Shown in pieces: positions 44,479 through 53,503 of a stretch of 64,000 nt of DNA. The first letter of the stretch is position 1; every line of letters begins with the position of its first letter. The notes under the pieces were generated by a model, which saw only the letters and a list, made by a program, of their open reading frames with translations, searched no databases and was not told the DNA's origin. Source of the stretch: Micromonospora sp. PLK6-60 (GTDB lineage Bacteria > Actinomycetota > Actinomycetes > Mycobacteriales > Micromonosporaceae); NCBI RefSeq assembly GCF_019890675.1, contig NZ_JAIOAA010000001.1, positions 654,603 through 718,602 on the forward strand. The letters run 5' to 3'. Both the position numbers and the translations under genes were made by a program.

Positions 44479-44744
44479 CACCGGCGCGCCGCGGCGCTGG
44501 TTCGCCACCGACCGGGCGCCCGTCCATCCGGTGAGGCCGCTGTCGCCGTCCAGGTCGGCCGCGTCCTTCGCGGAATTCACCTCGGGGCAACTGGCGGAGC
44601 ATCGGTGGAGGTAGTTTGAGGCTTCGCACGCGGCAGAACGCCTCGCCCGGGAGTCCGGTCCCCGGCTTGACCGTCCCGCGGGCGCTGCTGGGACCGGAGA
44701 GACAGGCGTCGACCGGGCATTCGCGGGGGCGATCGAGGGACTGT

Positions 44745-45719
44745 ATGGGAACCGGAAACGTAGGGCTGGCTGACCTGGTCTTCCCGGCGCTCGGTCTGGG
44801 CGGCAACGCGCTGACCGGCGAGTACGGCCCGGTCGGCAGGACCGAGATCAGCAGCACCGTACGGCGCGCCCTGGAGCTCGGCGTCCGGATGATCGACATG
44901 GCCGGCGCGCACCGGGGGGCCGACCTCGAGCGGATCGTCGGGAAGGCGATCCGGGGCAGCCGGGTGCTGATCGCGACCCGGGGCGGGCCGCGTGTGGACG
45001 CCGCGGGCGGGCCGGTCGGCGGCGACGGTCGGCCCGGTGCCCTGGCCCGCGCCTGCGACGCCTCGCTGCGGCGCCTCGCCGTCGACGCCATCGACCTCTT
45101 CTACCTGGGGATCGACCCCCGCGTGCCGGTGGAGGAGAGTGTGGGCGAGCTGGGTCGGCTGGTCGACGCCGGAAAGATCAGACACATCGGCCTGTCACAC
45201 GCCACGGCGGAAGAGCTGCGCCGTGCCCACGCCGAGCGTCCCGTCGCCGCGCTGGCACTCGAATATTCGCTCCTGGAGCGGGGCGTCGAGGCGGCGGAGC
45301 TGCCGGCGGCCCGCGCCCTGGGCGTCACCGTCATCGCCGCCCGCCCGCTCGCCCGCGGGCTGCTGACCGGACGGATCAGCTCGGTCGACCACCTGCACCC
45401 CGACGACGTTCGACGCGACGACCCGCGCTTTCGGTCGCAGCGCCTGGAGCACGTCGGGCACCGGTTGCTCGCCGCCCAGCAGTTGGCGGCCGAGAAGCAC
45501 GTCAGCCTCAGTCGGCTGGCGCTGGCGTGGTTGCTGGCCCAACCGGGCGTCGTGCCGGTGCCGAGCACCCGCGATCCGCTGCACCTGGAGATGGATGCCG
45601 CCGCGGTGCAGGTACGGTTCACCACCGAGGAGCGCGACCGGCTCGAAACGATCTTTCCGACCGAGCCCGGGCCGGGAGCGGACCACCGGCGCGACGACGA
45701 CGTCACGCCGGATCGTTAG
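44745..45719 (+). CDS. Aldo/keto-reductase-fold protein with substituted catalytic tetrad
   Basis: 324 residues from ATG 44745 (GAGGGA upstream); the ATG-frame back to 44616 has no homology. The AKR barrel is recognisable (SLRRLAVDAIDLFYLGIDP, KIRHIGLSHATAEELRRAH, LALAWLLAQPGVVPVPST). Only Asp51 of the Asp-Tyr-Lys-His tetrad is kept: the Tyr position is His56 (DMAGAHRG), Lys is Arg79 (IATRGG), and His is Gly122. Reductase activity of the usual kind looks unlikely. The last 17 bases overlap the convergent regulator gene. Confidence 0.8.
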   Translation: MGTGNVGLADLVFPALGLGGNALTGEYGPVGRTEISSTVRRALELGVRMIDMAGAHRGADLERIVGKAIRGSRVLIATRGGPRVDAAGGPVGGDGRPGALARACDASLRRLAVDAIDLFYLGIDPRVPVEESVGELGRLVDAGKIRHIGLSHATAEELRRAHAERPVAALALEYSLLERGVEAAELPAARALGVTVIAARPLARGLLTGRISSVDHLHPDDVRRDDPRFRSQRLEHVGHRLLAAQQLAAEKHVSLSRLALAWLLAQPGVVPVPSTRDPLHLEMDAAAVQVRFTTEERDRLETIFPTEPGPGADHRRDDDVTPDR

Positions 45720-46398
45720 GCGCGGCGCCCAACCTTCGCGGCGTGGCCGGCCGTTCCTTGACCGTGATCAGCGATGCCGCCGCCGCCTTGTTCACGGCGT
45801 CGATGCGGGACACCGCGCCCAGCTTGACGAAGATGTTGCGCAGGTGCCGCTTGACGGTGGCCTCCGTCAGCTTGAGTCGGGACGCGATCTGGGTGTTGCT
45901 CAGGGCCTCTGCCGTGAGTTCGAGCACCTCGCGCTCGCGGGTGGAGAGCACGTCGGTCCCGCCCCCCTCCGCCTGGGCGAGGCTTTCCCGGGAGACCGCG
46001 AGAACGATCCGCCCCTCGTCGGAGTGGACGCTGCGGATGGCCGCCACCAACTCCTGCCGGTGCACGTTCTTGAGCAGATATCCCCGCACGCCGGCGGCGA
46101 GCAGGCTGCGCAGCAGCTGCGGGCCGTCGTACATGCTCAGGATGATCACCTTGGTGTCCGGCGTGCGGGCCCGGAGCCGGCTCACCGTCGTGGTGACGTC
46201 CTCCCCGGGAATCTCGACGTCGAGGAGGACGACGTCCGGCCGCGACTCGGCGGCCAGTGCGAGGGCACTCGCGCTGTCCCCGGCCTCGCCCACCACGGAC
46301 ATGTCGTCCTGCGCCTCCAGGATCTCCCGCAGGCCCTCGCGGAGCAGTGCGTGGTCGTCGACGAGGAGGATCGTGATGTGGTCACGTGCTTGCGACAT
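45703..46398 (-). CDS. NarL/LuxR-family response regulator
   Basis: 231 residues. Complete receiver: VDDHALLREG, phospho-acceptor VVLLDVEIPG, IILSMYDG and GYLLKN lysine; C-terminal LuxR HTH LSTREREVLELTAEALSNTQIASRLKL. Canonical phosphorylation-dependent activator. No histidine kinase adjacent; the soluble kinase at 50654 on the other side of leuA/ubiA is a candidate partner. Confidence 0.9.
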   Translation of the reverse strand: MSQARDHITILLVDDHALLREGLREILEAQDDMSVVGEAGDSASALALAAESRPDVVLLDVEIPGEDVTTTVSRLRARTPDTKVIILSMYDGPQLLRSLLAAGVRGYLLKNVHRQELVAAIRSVHSDEGRIVLAVSRESLAQAEGGGTDVLSTREREVLELTAEALSNTQIASRLKLTEATVKRHLRNIFVKLGAVSRIDAVNKAAAASLITVKERPATPRRLGAAPNDPA

Positions 46399-46489
46399 GG
46401 GCGCTTCCCTGCGGTCAGCTTCGCGGAGGATGGTATCCGAATCGGCCGGTCGCGATGCGTACGAATGACGACACCGCGACGGGCGGGCC

Positions 46490-47344
46490 TCACCCGCGCG
46501 CCCGCGCGGCCTCCCCCGCCGGCACCGGTGCCGGCTCGCCGACGAAGCGCGCCACCAGCTCGTTGAACGTCTCCGGCTCCTCGTAGAACAGCAGGTGCGC
46601 CCGGTCGCGCAGCACCGCCAGCTGGGAGTCGGGAATGGTGCGGTGCAGCCACTCCTGCACCGAGACGGGAATGTGACTGCGGGTGGCGCCGACGATCAGG
46701 GTGGGCAGGGCGATCCGCGGGATGACGTCGCGCCAGTCGCTGTAGACGTAGTCGAACATCAGCGCCGCCGTCGCCTCGGCGGGCATCCTGAGCGCCTCGC
46801 CGATCAGCCATTCCACGTCCGTGCGCTCATCGGTGACGAACGAGCTCACCAGCCGGCGAACCAGCTCCTCCTGGTCGTTGCGGATGGCGCTGACGATCCC
46901 GAGCGCTCCGGCCGCGTCCCACGCCGCGCCGGTGTCGGCGATGTCCTGTTCGGTCATCTCCGGCGTCTCACACAGCAGCACGCTGCCGTCGACCAGGATC
47001 AGCCGCGCCAGCCGCTTCGGCCCGAAGAGGTCGTAGTAGCTCCAGGCCACGGCGCAACCCAGCGACCAACCCATCAGGGTGATCTCCGCCAGACCGAGCG
47101 CCTCGATGAGTTCGTCCAGGTCCTTGGCCAGTCGGGAGATGCGGTAGCCGTGCGCGGGCTTGTCGGAGTCGCCGTGCCCGCGCTGGTCGTAGACGATCAC
47201 CCGACACCGCTCGCGCAGTCCCTCCAGCTGATGGACGAAGACGGACTTCGGCTGCGCGATGCCGGGGATGATGATCAATGGCGGTCCGCTCCCCGCCTCG
47301 GAGTAGGACAGGCGTACCCCGTCCGATGTCACCACGTCAGGCAC
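46490..47344 (-). CDS. Alpha/beta hydrolase (haloperoxidase-like)
   Basis: 284 residues. Oxyanion region IIPGIAQPK, YDQRGHGDSDKPAHGYR, nucleophile motif GWSLGCAVA with Ser, and RAHLLFYEEPETFNELVARF providing the His. Resembles non-heme haloperoxidase/esterase-type hydrolases. Upstream of the response regulator gene on the same strand (91-base gap). Role in the cluster unknown. Confidence 0.86.
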   Translation of the reverse strand: MPDVVTSDGVRLSYSEAGSGPPLIIIPGIAQPKSVFVHQLEGLRERCRVIVYDQRGHGDSDKPAHGYRISRLAKDLDELIEALGLAEITLMGWSLGCAVAWSYYDLFGPKRLARLILVDGSVLLCETPEMTEQDIADTGAAWDAAGALGIVSAIRNDQEELVRRLVSSFVTDERTDVEWLIGEALRMPAEATAALMFDYVYSDWRDVIPRIALPTLIVGATRSHIPVSVQEWLHRTIPDSQLAVLRDRAHLLFYEEPETFNELVARFVGEPAPVPAGEAARARG

Positions 47345-47441
47345 AGTGCGACTCCCCCCAGGAATGGCTCCCGTGACGCTGATCCTTGCCTAGCGCCGAC
47401 AGGAAGCCAACCCGGGGGGAATCGCGAGCGCGAAGGGCAGG

Positions 47442-49181
47442 TCAGGCGTCCACTTTGGCCGCGGCGCGCGCCGCCAGGTCGGCCGGGGGGTACCAGGACT
47501 CGGGGACGACGGAATCGTCGGGCCGTGCGCGACCGACGGCGGAGCGGGTCGCCGCCACCGCCGCGGCGACGATGTCCGGGTCGAGCCCGACCCCCCAGAC
47601 CGGCCGCTCCTCGCCCTCGACCCGGCACTCCGCGTACACGGCGAAGGGCAGGTCGTCGTCGTCGGATCCGGGGTGGCCGGACGGCGCCGACTCCACGACG
47701 TGCGCCGCCAGGACGTCGATCCCCTGCGCGGCCAGCACCGCCTCGACCACCCGGGCCTGTTCCGCGCTGGTGACCTCGTCGACCTGGCGGTTACGCCAGT
47801 CCACGTACAGGGTGGCGGCGGTCACCGACGCCCCGGCGCCCACCGGCTCCAGGTACGCCGACTCGAAGAGCCGCCACAGCTGGGCCGGTTCGATCTCGTC
47901 GCCGGTCGCCTCCGAGTGGCCCTGCACCAGGTGGGCGAAGTCGACCTGGAGGCCGTACGGCAGGGTGAGGTCGTGCCGGGACCGCAGCACGTAGGCCACG
48001 CCACCCTTGCCCGACTGGCTGTTGACCCGGACGATCGACTCGTACGAGCGACCGATGTCCTTCGGGTCGATCGGCAGGTACGGCACCGTCCAGGCGGCCT
48101 CCTCGGGTCGCCTGCCCTGCGCCGACGCCTCCCGCGCGAGCGCGGTGAGTCCCTTGTTGATCGCGTCCTGGTGCGACCCGGCGAAGGCGGTGTAGACGAG
48201 GTCGCCGCCGTACGGATGCCGGGGATGGACGGGGATGCGCGTGCAGTACTCGGTGACCGCCCGGATCCGCGCCATGTCGGAGAAGTCGATGCGCGGGTCG
48301 ATCCCCTGGCTGAACAGGTTCAGCCCGAGCGTGACCAGACAGACGTTGCCGGTGCGCTCGCCGTTGCCGAACAGGCAGCCCTCGATCCGGTCGGCCCCGG
48401 CCACCATGGCCAGTTCGGCGGCGGCGACGGCGGTGCCCCGGTCGTTGTGCGGGTGGACCGACAGGCAGATGTGCTCGCGCCGGGACAGCTGCCGGTCCAT
48501 CCACTCGATCTGGTCGGCGAACATGTGCGGCCCCGATCGCTCCACCGTGGACGGCAGGTTGAGCACCGTCTCCCGGCCCGGGCCGGGTTGCCAGACGTCC
48601 ATCACCGCTTCGCACACCTCGAGCGCGAAGTCCATCTCGGTCTCGTTGAACATCTCGGGCGTGTACTCGAAGCCGAAGTCGCAGTCGCCGAGGAGCCGCT
48701 CGGCGTGCTGCACCACCCAGCGGGCCCCCTGGACGGCGAGGTCACGGCACTGCTCGCGGTCGACCTTGAAGACCATGCTGCGGCTCGCCGGCGCCGTCGC
48801 GTTGAAGACGCAGACCGTGGCCCGGCGCGCACCGCGCAGGCTCTTCACGGTGTGCTCGATCAGCTCGGCACGGGCGGGCACCCCGACGGTGATCCGCACG
48901 TCGTCGGGAATGCGGTCCTGCTCGATGAGCATCCGCACGAATTCCGTCTCGTCCTGGCTGGCGGCGGGGAAACCGACCTCGATCTCCCGGTATCCCATGC
49001 TTGTCAGCAGCTCGAACATCCTGAGCTTGCGGCTGGGACACATCGGCTCGACCAGGGCCTGGTTGCCGTCCCGCAGATCGGTGGAGAGCCAGCGGGGCGC
49101 CTGAGTGAGCGTACGGTCGGGCCAGGTGCGGTCGGGAAGCTCGATGCGGCGGAAGGGGGCGTAGCGGCGGTACGAGTCCAT
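47442..49181 (-). CDS. leuA: 2-isopropylmalate synthase
   Basis: 579 residues, full-length LeuA type 2 of actinobacteria. STDLRDGNQALVEPM, GYREIEVGFPAASQDE, SVHPHNDRGTAVAAAELA and GCLFGNGERTGNVCLVTLG are the HMGL-like active-site motifs; the allosteric C-terminal domain begins around residue 440. It condenses acetyl-CoA with 2-oxoisovalerate for leucine. It may be the housekeeping gene marking the cluster edge, or a cluster copy that feeds a branched-chain precursor; sequence cannot tell. The divergent intergenic region to ubiA-like gene holds two copies of a conserved motif. Confidence 0.95.
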   Translation of the reverse strand: MDSYRRYAPFRRIELPDRTWPDRTLTQAPRWLSTDLRDGNQALVEPMCPSRKLRMFELLTSMGYREIEVGFPAASQDETEFVRMLIEQDRIPDDVRITVGVPARAELIEHTVKSLRGARRATVCVFNATAPASRSMVFKVDREQCRDLAVQGARWVVQHAERLLGDCDFGFEYTPEMFNETEMDFALEVCEAVMDVWQPGPGRETVLNLPSTVERSGPHMFADQIEWMDRQLSRREHICLSVHPHNDRGTAVAAAELAMVAGADRIEGCLFGNGERTGNVCLVTLGLNLFSQGIDPRIDFSDMARIRAVTEYCTRIPVHPRHPYGGDLVYTAFAGSHQDAINKGLTALAREASAQGRRPEEAAWTVPYLPIDPKDIGRSYESIVRVNSQSGKGGVAYVLRSRHDLTLPYGLQVDFAHLVQGHSEATGDEIEPAQLWRLFESAYLEPVGAGASVTAATLYVDWRNRQVDEVTSAEQARVVEAVLAAQGIDVLAAHVVESAPSGHPGSDDDDLPFAVYAECRVEGEERPVWGVGLDPDIVAAAVAATRSAVGRARPDDSVVPESWYPPADLAARAAAKVDA

Positions 49182-49398
49182 AGCTGCTCTTCCTTAACAA
49201 TCTCCCGCGCCCGCACGTGGCGCAGTTCGGTTCGATGCCACAATCGCACAAGATCGGGCATCTATTGACCACGGTGAGTTGCGTAAGACACTGAACTCAG
49301 TGTCCCGAGACATGCCTGAAATTAACCCGGGACCGACTCCGGGGCAAGCGGACCGGCGGCAAGACGTCACGGAGTCGCACCCTAGGAGTCGTTCGGGA

Positions 49399-49416
49399 TA
49401 TCGAAAGTTGTAGTTT
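49399..49416. promoter_or_regulatory. 18-bp repeat motif, copy 1 (leuA/ubiA-like intergenic)
   Basis: TATCGAAAGTTGTAGTTT in the 435-base gap between leuA (minus) and the UbiA-like gene (plus). A second copy with one mismatch lies 115 bases on. The core GAAAGTTGAAGTTTC-like text is a broken palindrome, as for an operator. Nothing else (gene, RNA) was recognised in 49182-49616, although the stretch is AT-richer than neighbours. Confidence 0.55.
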
Positions 49417-49513
49417 GCGTACCGAACCTGCGCGCCACGCCACCGCACCGCGCGTGATCCGCGACCCGCCGCGCCGAAGTGACCGGCAATGAGACGGAAT
49501 ATGAAGCAACCAG

Positions 49514-49531
49514 TATCGAAAGTTGAAGTTT
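49514..49531. promoter_or_regulatory. 18-bp repeat motif, copy 2
   Basis: TATCGAAAGTTGAAGTTT, same orientation as copy 1, differing at one base, 103 bases before the UbiA-like start at 49617. Two copies near two divergent starts suggest one regulator controlling both genes. Confidence 0.55.
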
Positions 49532-49616
49532 CACCAATATCCCGTCGTGCGGAGAGGCGGCCAGGATCGCGCCACCCCCTTTATTGTCCCGCTTCGATCA
49601 GGACATAATCCCGCTC

Positions 49617-50567
49617 ATGGCGGACACCGAAGTCGCACCGACCTCCCCGCGACCGCAGCCCCTCCGGCGGCTGATCGACATCGCGCGGCTCTGCGTGGTC
49701 GAGGCACGCCCCAGCGTCCTGCTGGTCTTCCTGCTGCGATTCCTGGTGGGCAGCGCGCTCAGCGGCATCGCCGCCCCCCGGGGCGATCTCGGACGGATCG
49801 CCGCGGCGGCGGTGGTCTGGGAGCTCGCGGTGTTCGCCGTCTACCTGTTCAACGGCGTCACGGACGTCCAGGAGGATCGGATCAACGGGTCACGCCGGCC
49901 GATCGCCCGCGGCGCCCTCCCCACGGCGACCGCCCGACGGATCACCGTGGGCGCGGCGGCGCTCTCGCTCATCGGGGGCGCCACGCTCGGCGGCGGCCTC
50001 TTCTGGGCGGTGCTGGCCCTGCTCACGCTCGGCTTCTGCTACTCGAGCCCGCTGGTGCAGCTCAAGCGGCACGCGATCACCTCGACCCTCACCGGGCTGT
50101 CGTTGGGGTTGTTGACCTACTACGCCGGCCACCTCGCGTACGCCGCGGCCGGCTCGTCGTATCCCGGTCCGGAATTCGTCGTCTTCGTGGCGGCCGTGAC
50201 CACCTGGATGGGGTTGGTGGGCGGGCTGACCAAGGATCTCTCGGACGTCGCCGGCGACGCCGCGGCGGGCCGGCGCACGGTGGCCGGGGTGCACGGCGAG
50301 GCGGCGGCGCGGCGGGCGGCGGCCGGCGCGGCCCTGGGGCTGGCCGTGGCCTTCTGCGCGGCCGGGGTGTGGACCTCGCCGCTGCTCATCTGGCCGGGGT
50401 TGGCGATGCTCGGCGGCGCCATCGCCATAACCATTGTGTGTTTGGGTGGCTCCGCTAAGCGAGCAGAGTCGGACAGCCGTCGACCATATCGGGCATTCAT
50501 GGCAACGCAGTACTTAATGAACCTCGGCATGATTGTCGCACTGGGCGGGCAATTGTTGTTCGGATGA
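49617..50567 (+). CDS. UbiA-family prenyltransferase
   Basis: 316 residues from ATG 49617, about eight transmembrane segments. First aspartate-rich motif NGVTDVQEDRIN (residues 79-90, NxxxDxxxD) and second DLSDVAGD (about 214) bind prenyl diphosphate-magnesium. UbiA enzymes prenylate aromatic or other acceptors in the membrane. Last two TMs are preceded by a short positively charged loop. In or beside this cluster, prenylation of a peripheral group is possible (inference); also could serve membrane lipid metabolism. Confidence 0.88.
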   Translation: MADTEVAPTSPRPQPLRRLIDIARLCVVEARPSVLLVFLLRFLVGSALSGIAAPRGDLGRIAAAAVVWELAVFAVYLFNGVTDVQEDRINGSRRPIARGALPTATARRITVGAAALSLIGGATLGGGLFWAVLALLTLGFCYSSPLVQLKRHAITSTLTGLSLGLLTYYAGHLAYAAAGSSYPGPEFVVFVAAVTTWMGLVGGLTKDLSDVAGDAAAGRRTVAGVHGEAAARRAAAGAALGLAVAFCAAGVWTSPLLIWPGLAMLGGAIAITIVCLGGSAKRAESDSRRPYRAFMATQYLMNLGMIVALGGQLLFG

Positions 50568-50653
50568 GAGTTCTGTGTGAGGATGGTCGGCGGGAAGCCG
50601 GAACTGCACTTCCGCACTAATCCGGACAACCCATCGGAGATGAACTTATCCGG

Positions 50654-51781
50654 ATGACTGGGGTTCCGGAGGAAGCCTTGGCTGACGATGCCCACGGAGG
50701 CGCGGAGCCCGCACGGAACGCCTTGGCGGAACGCCTCGAGGCGGAACGATCCATCATCCTGGCCGACTATGTGCGCGCGCTGGACTCGCTGGACAGCACG
50801 GTCGCCAGCGACCCGACCGCGCGCGAGCAGACCATCGCGCACGCCAGCCAGTCCCTGACGGACCTGGCCCGCAGCATCCGGGCGGGGCGGGTCCAGATCG
50901 ACGAAAGCTCCACGATGCTCGCCTGGGACATCGGGGAGACGCGCGCCGCCCAAGCCATACCGACGCGGGAATCGTGGCGGGCCGCCATGGTTTTTGTCGA
51001 GACGGTTCTGCGGTGGGTCATCCAGCATGTGGACGCGGATTCGATGGAAACACTCGGTGTCGTGATGTTGACATTGCACCAAAGCATCACCGTACGGGTT
51101 CGCGAAGCGACCGGGGCATACACCAGCTTTCTGTTGAATCGGATCCATGAAGCCCATCTCGGTGAGCGGCAGCGCATCGCCAGAGAACTGCACGACCGGG
51201 TGGGCAACGGGCTCAGCATCGCGCACCGGCGGCTCGAACTCTTCGAGGACCACCAGCAGGATCCGGTCAAGGCGGCGGCCCAGGCGAAGAAGGCGCACCA
51301 CGCCGTGCTGGATTCCCTGGAGAGCCTGCGCGCCGTGATCACGGACCTGCGGCTCGAGGCGCCGCTCAAGAGCCTCGAGAAGGCGCTGGCGAGCTACATC
51401 GAGTCGGTACCCGCGAGCGACGGCCAGTTGCGGCTGCGGGTGAACGGCGACGAGAACTGGGTGCCCACGACCGTCCGCGACGAGTCGTTCCTCATCATCA
51501 GAGAGGCGATCCGCAACGCGCTCGCCCACGGCACACCCGGCAAGATCCTCATCCGGGTGGACATCGCCCCGCACGAACTGCGGGCGGTCGTCGAGGACAC
51601 CGGCCAGGGCTTCGACCACGCCGACATCCGGACCTCGGCGACCGCCGGCCTGTCGTCCATGCGCGAGCGGGCGGCGCTGCTGGGCGGCCTGGTGCTGGTC
51701 GCCTCGCAGCCGGGGCAGGGCACCCAGGTGGAGCTGACCGTGCCGCTGCCCGAGCAGCGGGCGGACGGCGACTTCGACTGA
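50654..51781 (+). CDS. Soluble sensor histidine kinase (HisKA_3 type)
   Basis: 375 residues without any hydrophobic segment long enough for a membrane span, so cytoplasmic. The N-terminal ~170 residues are an unassigned helical sensor; the dimerisation box GERQRIARELHDRVGNGLSIAHRRL carries the phospho-His; the HATPase domain has REAIRNALAHG (N box), EDTGQGFDHADI (G1) and GLSSMRERAALLGG (G2). It belongs to kinases that partner NarL-type regulators, such as that at 45703. Start ATG 50654, 86 bases after the UbiA gene. Confidence 0.9.
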   Translation: MTGVPEEALADDAHGGAEPARNALAERLEAERSIILADYVRALDSLDSTVASDPTAREQTIAHASQSLTDLARSIRAGRVQIDESSTMLAWDIGETRAAQAIPTRESWRAAMVFVETVLRWVIQHVDADSMETLGVVMLTLHQSITVRVREATGAYTSFLLNRIHEAHLGERQRIARELHDRVGNGLSIAHRRLELFEDHQQDPVKAAAQAKKAHHAVLDSLESLRAVITDLRLEAPLKSLEKALASYIESVPASDGQLRLRVNGDENWVPTTVRDESFLIIREAIRNALAHGTPGKILIRVDIAPHELRAVVEDTGQGFDHADIRTSATAGLSSMRERAALLGGLVLVASQPGQGTQVELTVPLPEQRADGDFD

Positions 51782-51795
51782 TCCGACCGGCCGGG

Positions 51796-52629
51796 TCAGT
51801 CCCGCGGACGCCGCCCCCAGGCCCGGACGTACGCCCACAGGGTGTCCCGGAAGTTCGGGTCGTCGACCAGCGCGTGCGCCTCGTCGTAGACGGACTCGTC
51901 GACCAGCCCCCGCTCCAGCAGGAACGGCTTCACCTGAGCGAAGGAGGACCGCCAGAACTCGTCGGTCACCCCGCCGCCACCGAGGATGTCCACCTTGACC
52001 GACATGCCGATGTCGACCAGCCCGGCGCGGCCGAGCAGGAGGGGAAGCCGGCGCGCCCAGCGGGGATCGGACCCCTGCGACCGGAACAACTGCTCGGCGG
52101 CCGTCCACATCTTGCCGATCGCCGGGTGCGGCGTCGAGTCGACGGGGAACATGTCGGCCTCGCTCACCGCCAGCCAGCCACCCGGCTTCAGCCAGCGCAC
52201 CGCCCGGCCGAGCAGCGCGTCCCGGTCGGCGAGATGCATGAACAGGGCACGGGCGTGGATGAGATCGAACGACGCGGGCGGGAACTCCCCCCGCTCCACG
52301 TCCTGCCGCACGACGTGCAGATTGGACGAACGCGACTGGTCGAGGAACGAGGTGTCGACGTCGGCGGCGACCACCCGGCCCTGCGGGCACTGCTCCGCCA
52401 GCCAGCGGGCGATGGAGCCGGCGCCGGCCCCGAGCTCGAGACAGTGCCACGTCGGCTCGATGCCCAGGCCGGCGAGGGACGCCATCTCGTCGGGGTCCAG
52501 CATCCGCTCCATGACCTGCAGGCGCCGCATCTCCGTCGGCAACCGGTGACTGAGGATGCCCTCGGCGTACCGATCCGCGGAGACCTTGCCGGGCGCCTGG
52601 GACCCATCGGCGTCGAGCTGAAACGTCAT
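51796..52629 (-). CDS. SAM-dependent methyltransferase
   Basis: 277 residues from ATG 52629. Class I SAM motif LELGAGAGSIARWLAEQCP around residue 72, acidic loop ADVDTSF, and RALFMHLADRDALLGRAVRWLKPGG as motif III-like region. The latter part (DPRWARRLPLLLGRAGLVDIGM) resembles UbiE/polyketide methyltransferases. Could methylate the aglycone or sugar. It is convergent with the kinase gene (14-base gap); the 276-base divergent gap to 52906 holds its promoter. Confidence 0.85.
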   Translation of the reverse strand: MTFQLDADGSQAPGKVSADRYAEGILSHRLPTEMRRLQVMERMLDPDEMASLAGLGIEPTWHCLELGAGAGSIARWLAEQCPQGRVVAADVDTSFLDQSRSSNLHVVRQDVERGEFPPASFDLIHARALFMHLADRDALLGRAVRWLKPGGWLAVSEADMFPVDSTPHPAIGKMWTAAEQLFRSQGSDPRWARRLPLLLGRAGLVDIGMSVKVDILGGGGVTDEFWRSSFAQVKPFLLERGLVDESVYDEAHALVDDPNFRDTLWAYVRAWGRRPRD

Positions 52630-52905
52630 CCCGCCCCTCACCTTGCTTGCACGGTCACGTACCTCAGCGCGGTGGGCACTTCGGCCGACGACGATGCCAC
52701 TGTACGCCCAGAGTGCGGACCGGGGTCGCCCACCACTGCCTCTCATCGGCACGGCCGTCACCGGTCCGCCGGCGCCCGGTCGCAATTACCCCCGAAATTG
52801 CGCCGGCAACCACTGCGTCCGGAACTGCGCACAATTGAAGGGGAACGTATTCGGTGGCCCGGTTAGCGTGACCGGAATAGCGACAGCCAGGAGGGAAGGA
52901 ATCGC

Positions 52906-53502
52906 ATGGCCACCGTCGACACGACCCGCCGGGAGGGGTTCATCGGCCGGCTCAACGGGCGCCATCACCGGGCGGCGCTCACCGCGTACCTGGTCATCGT
53001 CCTCGGACACTGGGCCGAGCACCTGGTCCAGGCGTACCAGATCTGGGTGTTGGGGCTGCCCCGGCCGCAGTCCCGGGGCGTGCTCGGGCAGTGGTTCCCG
53101 TGGTTGGTCACCTCGGAGTGGCTGCACTACGGCTACGCGCTGGTCATGCTGATCGGCCTGTTCCTGCTGCGTCCGGGCTTCACCGGCCGGGCCCGCACCT
53201 GGTGGACGGTGGCGTTGGCGTTGCAGTTCTGGCACCACATCGAGCACCTGCTGCTGTTCCTCCAGGCCCAGTCCGGGACGTTCCTGTTCGGACGGTCCGA
53301 GCCCACCAGCATCATCCAGCTGCTGGTCGGCCGGGTGGAACTGCACCTGTTCTACAACAGCGTGGTCTTCATCCCGATGGTGATCGCGATGTACCGGCAC
53401 CTGCGCCCGTCCGACGCGGAGCTGCGGGCCGCGTCGTGCAGCTGCCTCGCCGAGCAGAGGCGCACCCTGACCGGCGCACCGTCGGCGCCGGTCCCGGCCT
53501 GA
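52906..53502 (+). CDS. Membrane protein of unknown function
   Basis: 198 residues with about four to five hydrophobic helices. His-containing helices stand out: VLGHWAEHLVQAY, WHHIEHLLLFLQ, and ELHLFYNSVVF, arranged as in metal/heme-binding membrane proteins. A C-terminal CSC-rich tail follows. Its stop is 1 base before the CopC gene start, so they form one unit; a copper or heme role is suggested (inference). Alternative: unrelated integral membrane protein. Confidence 0.8.
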   Translation: MATVDTTRREGFIGRLNGRHHRAALTAYLVIVLGHWAEHLVQAYQIWVLGLPRPQSRGVLGQWFPWLVTSEWLHYGYALVMLIGLFLLRPGFTGRARTWWTVALALQFWHHIEHLLLFLQAQSGTFLFGRSEPTSIIQLLVGRVELHLFYNSVVFIPMVIAMYRHLRPSDAELRAASCSCLAEQRRTLTGAPSAPVPA

Positions 53503-53503
53503 G

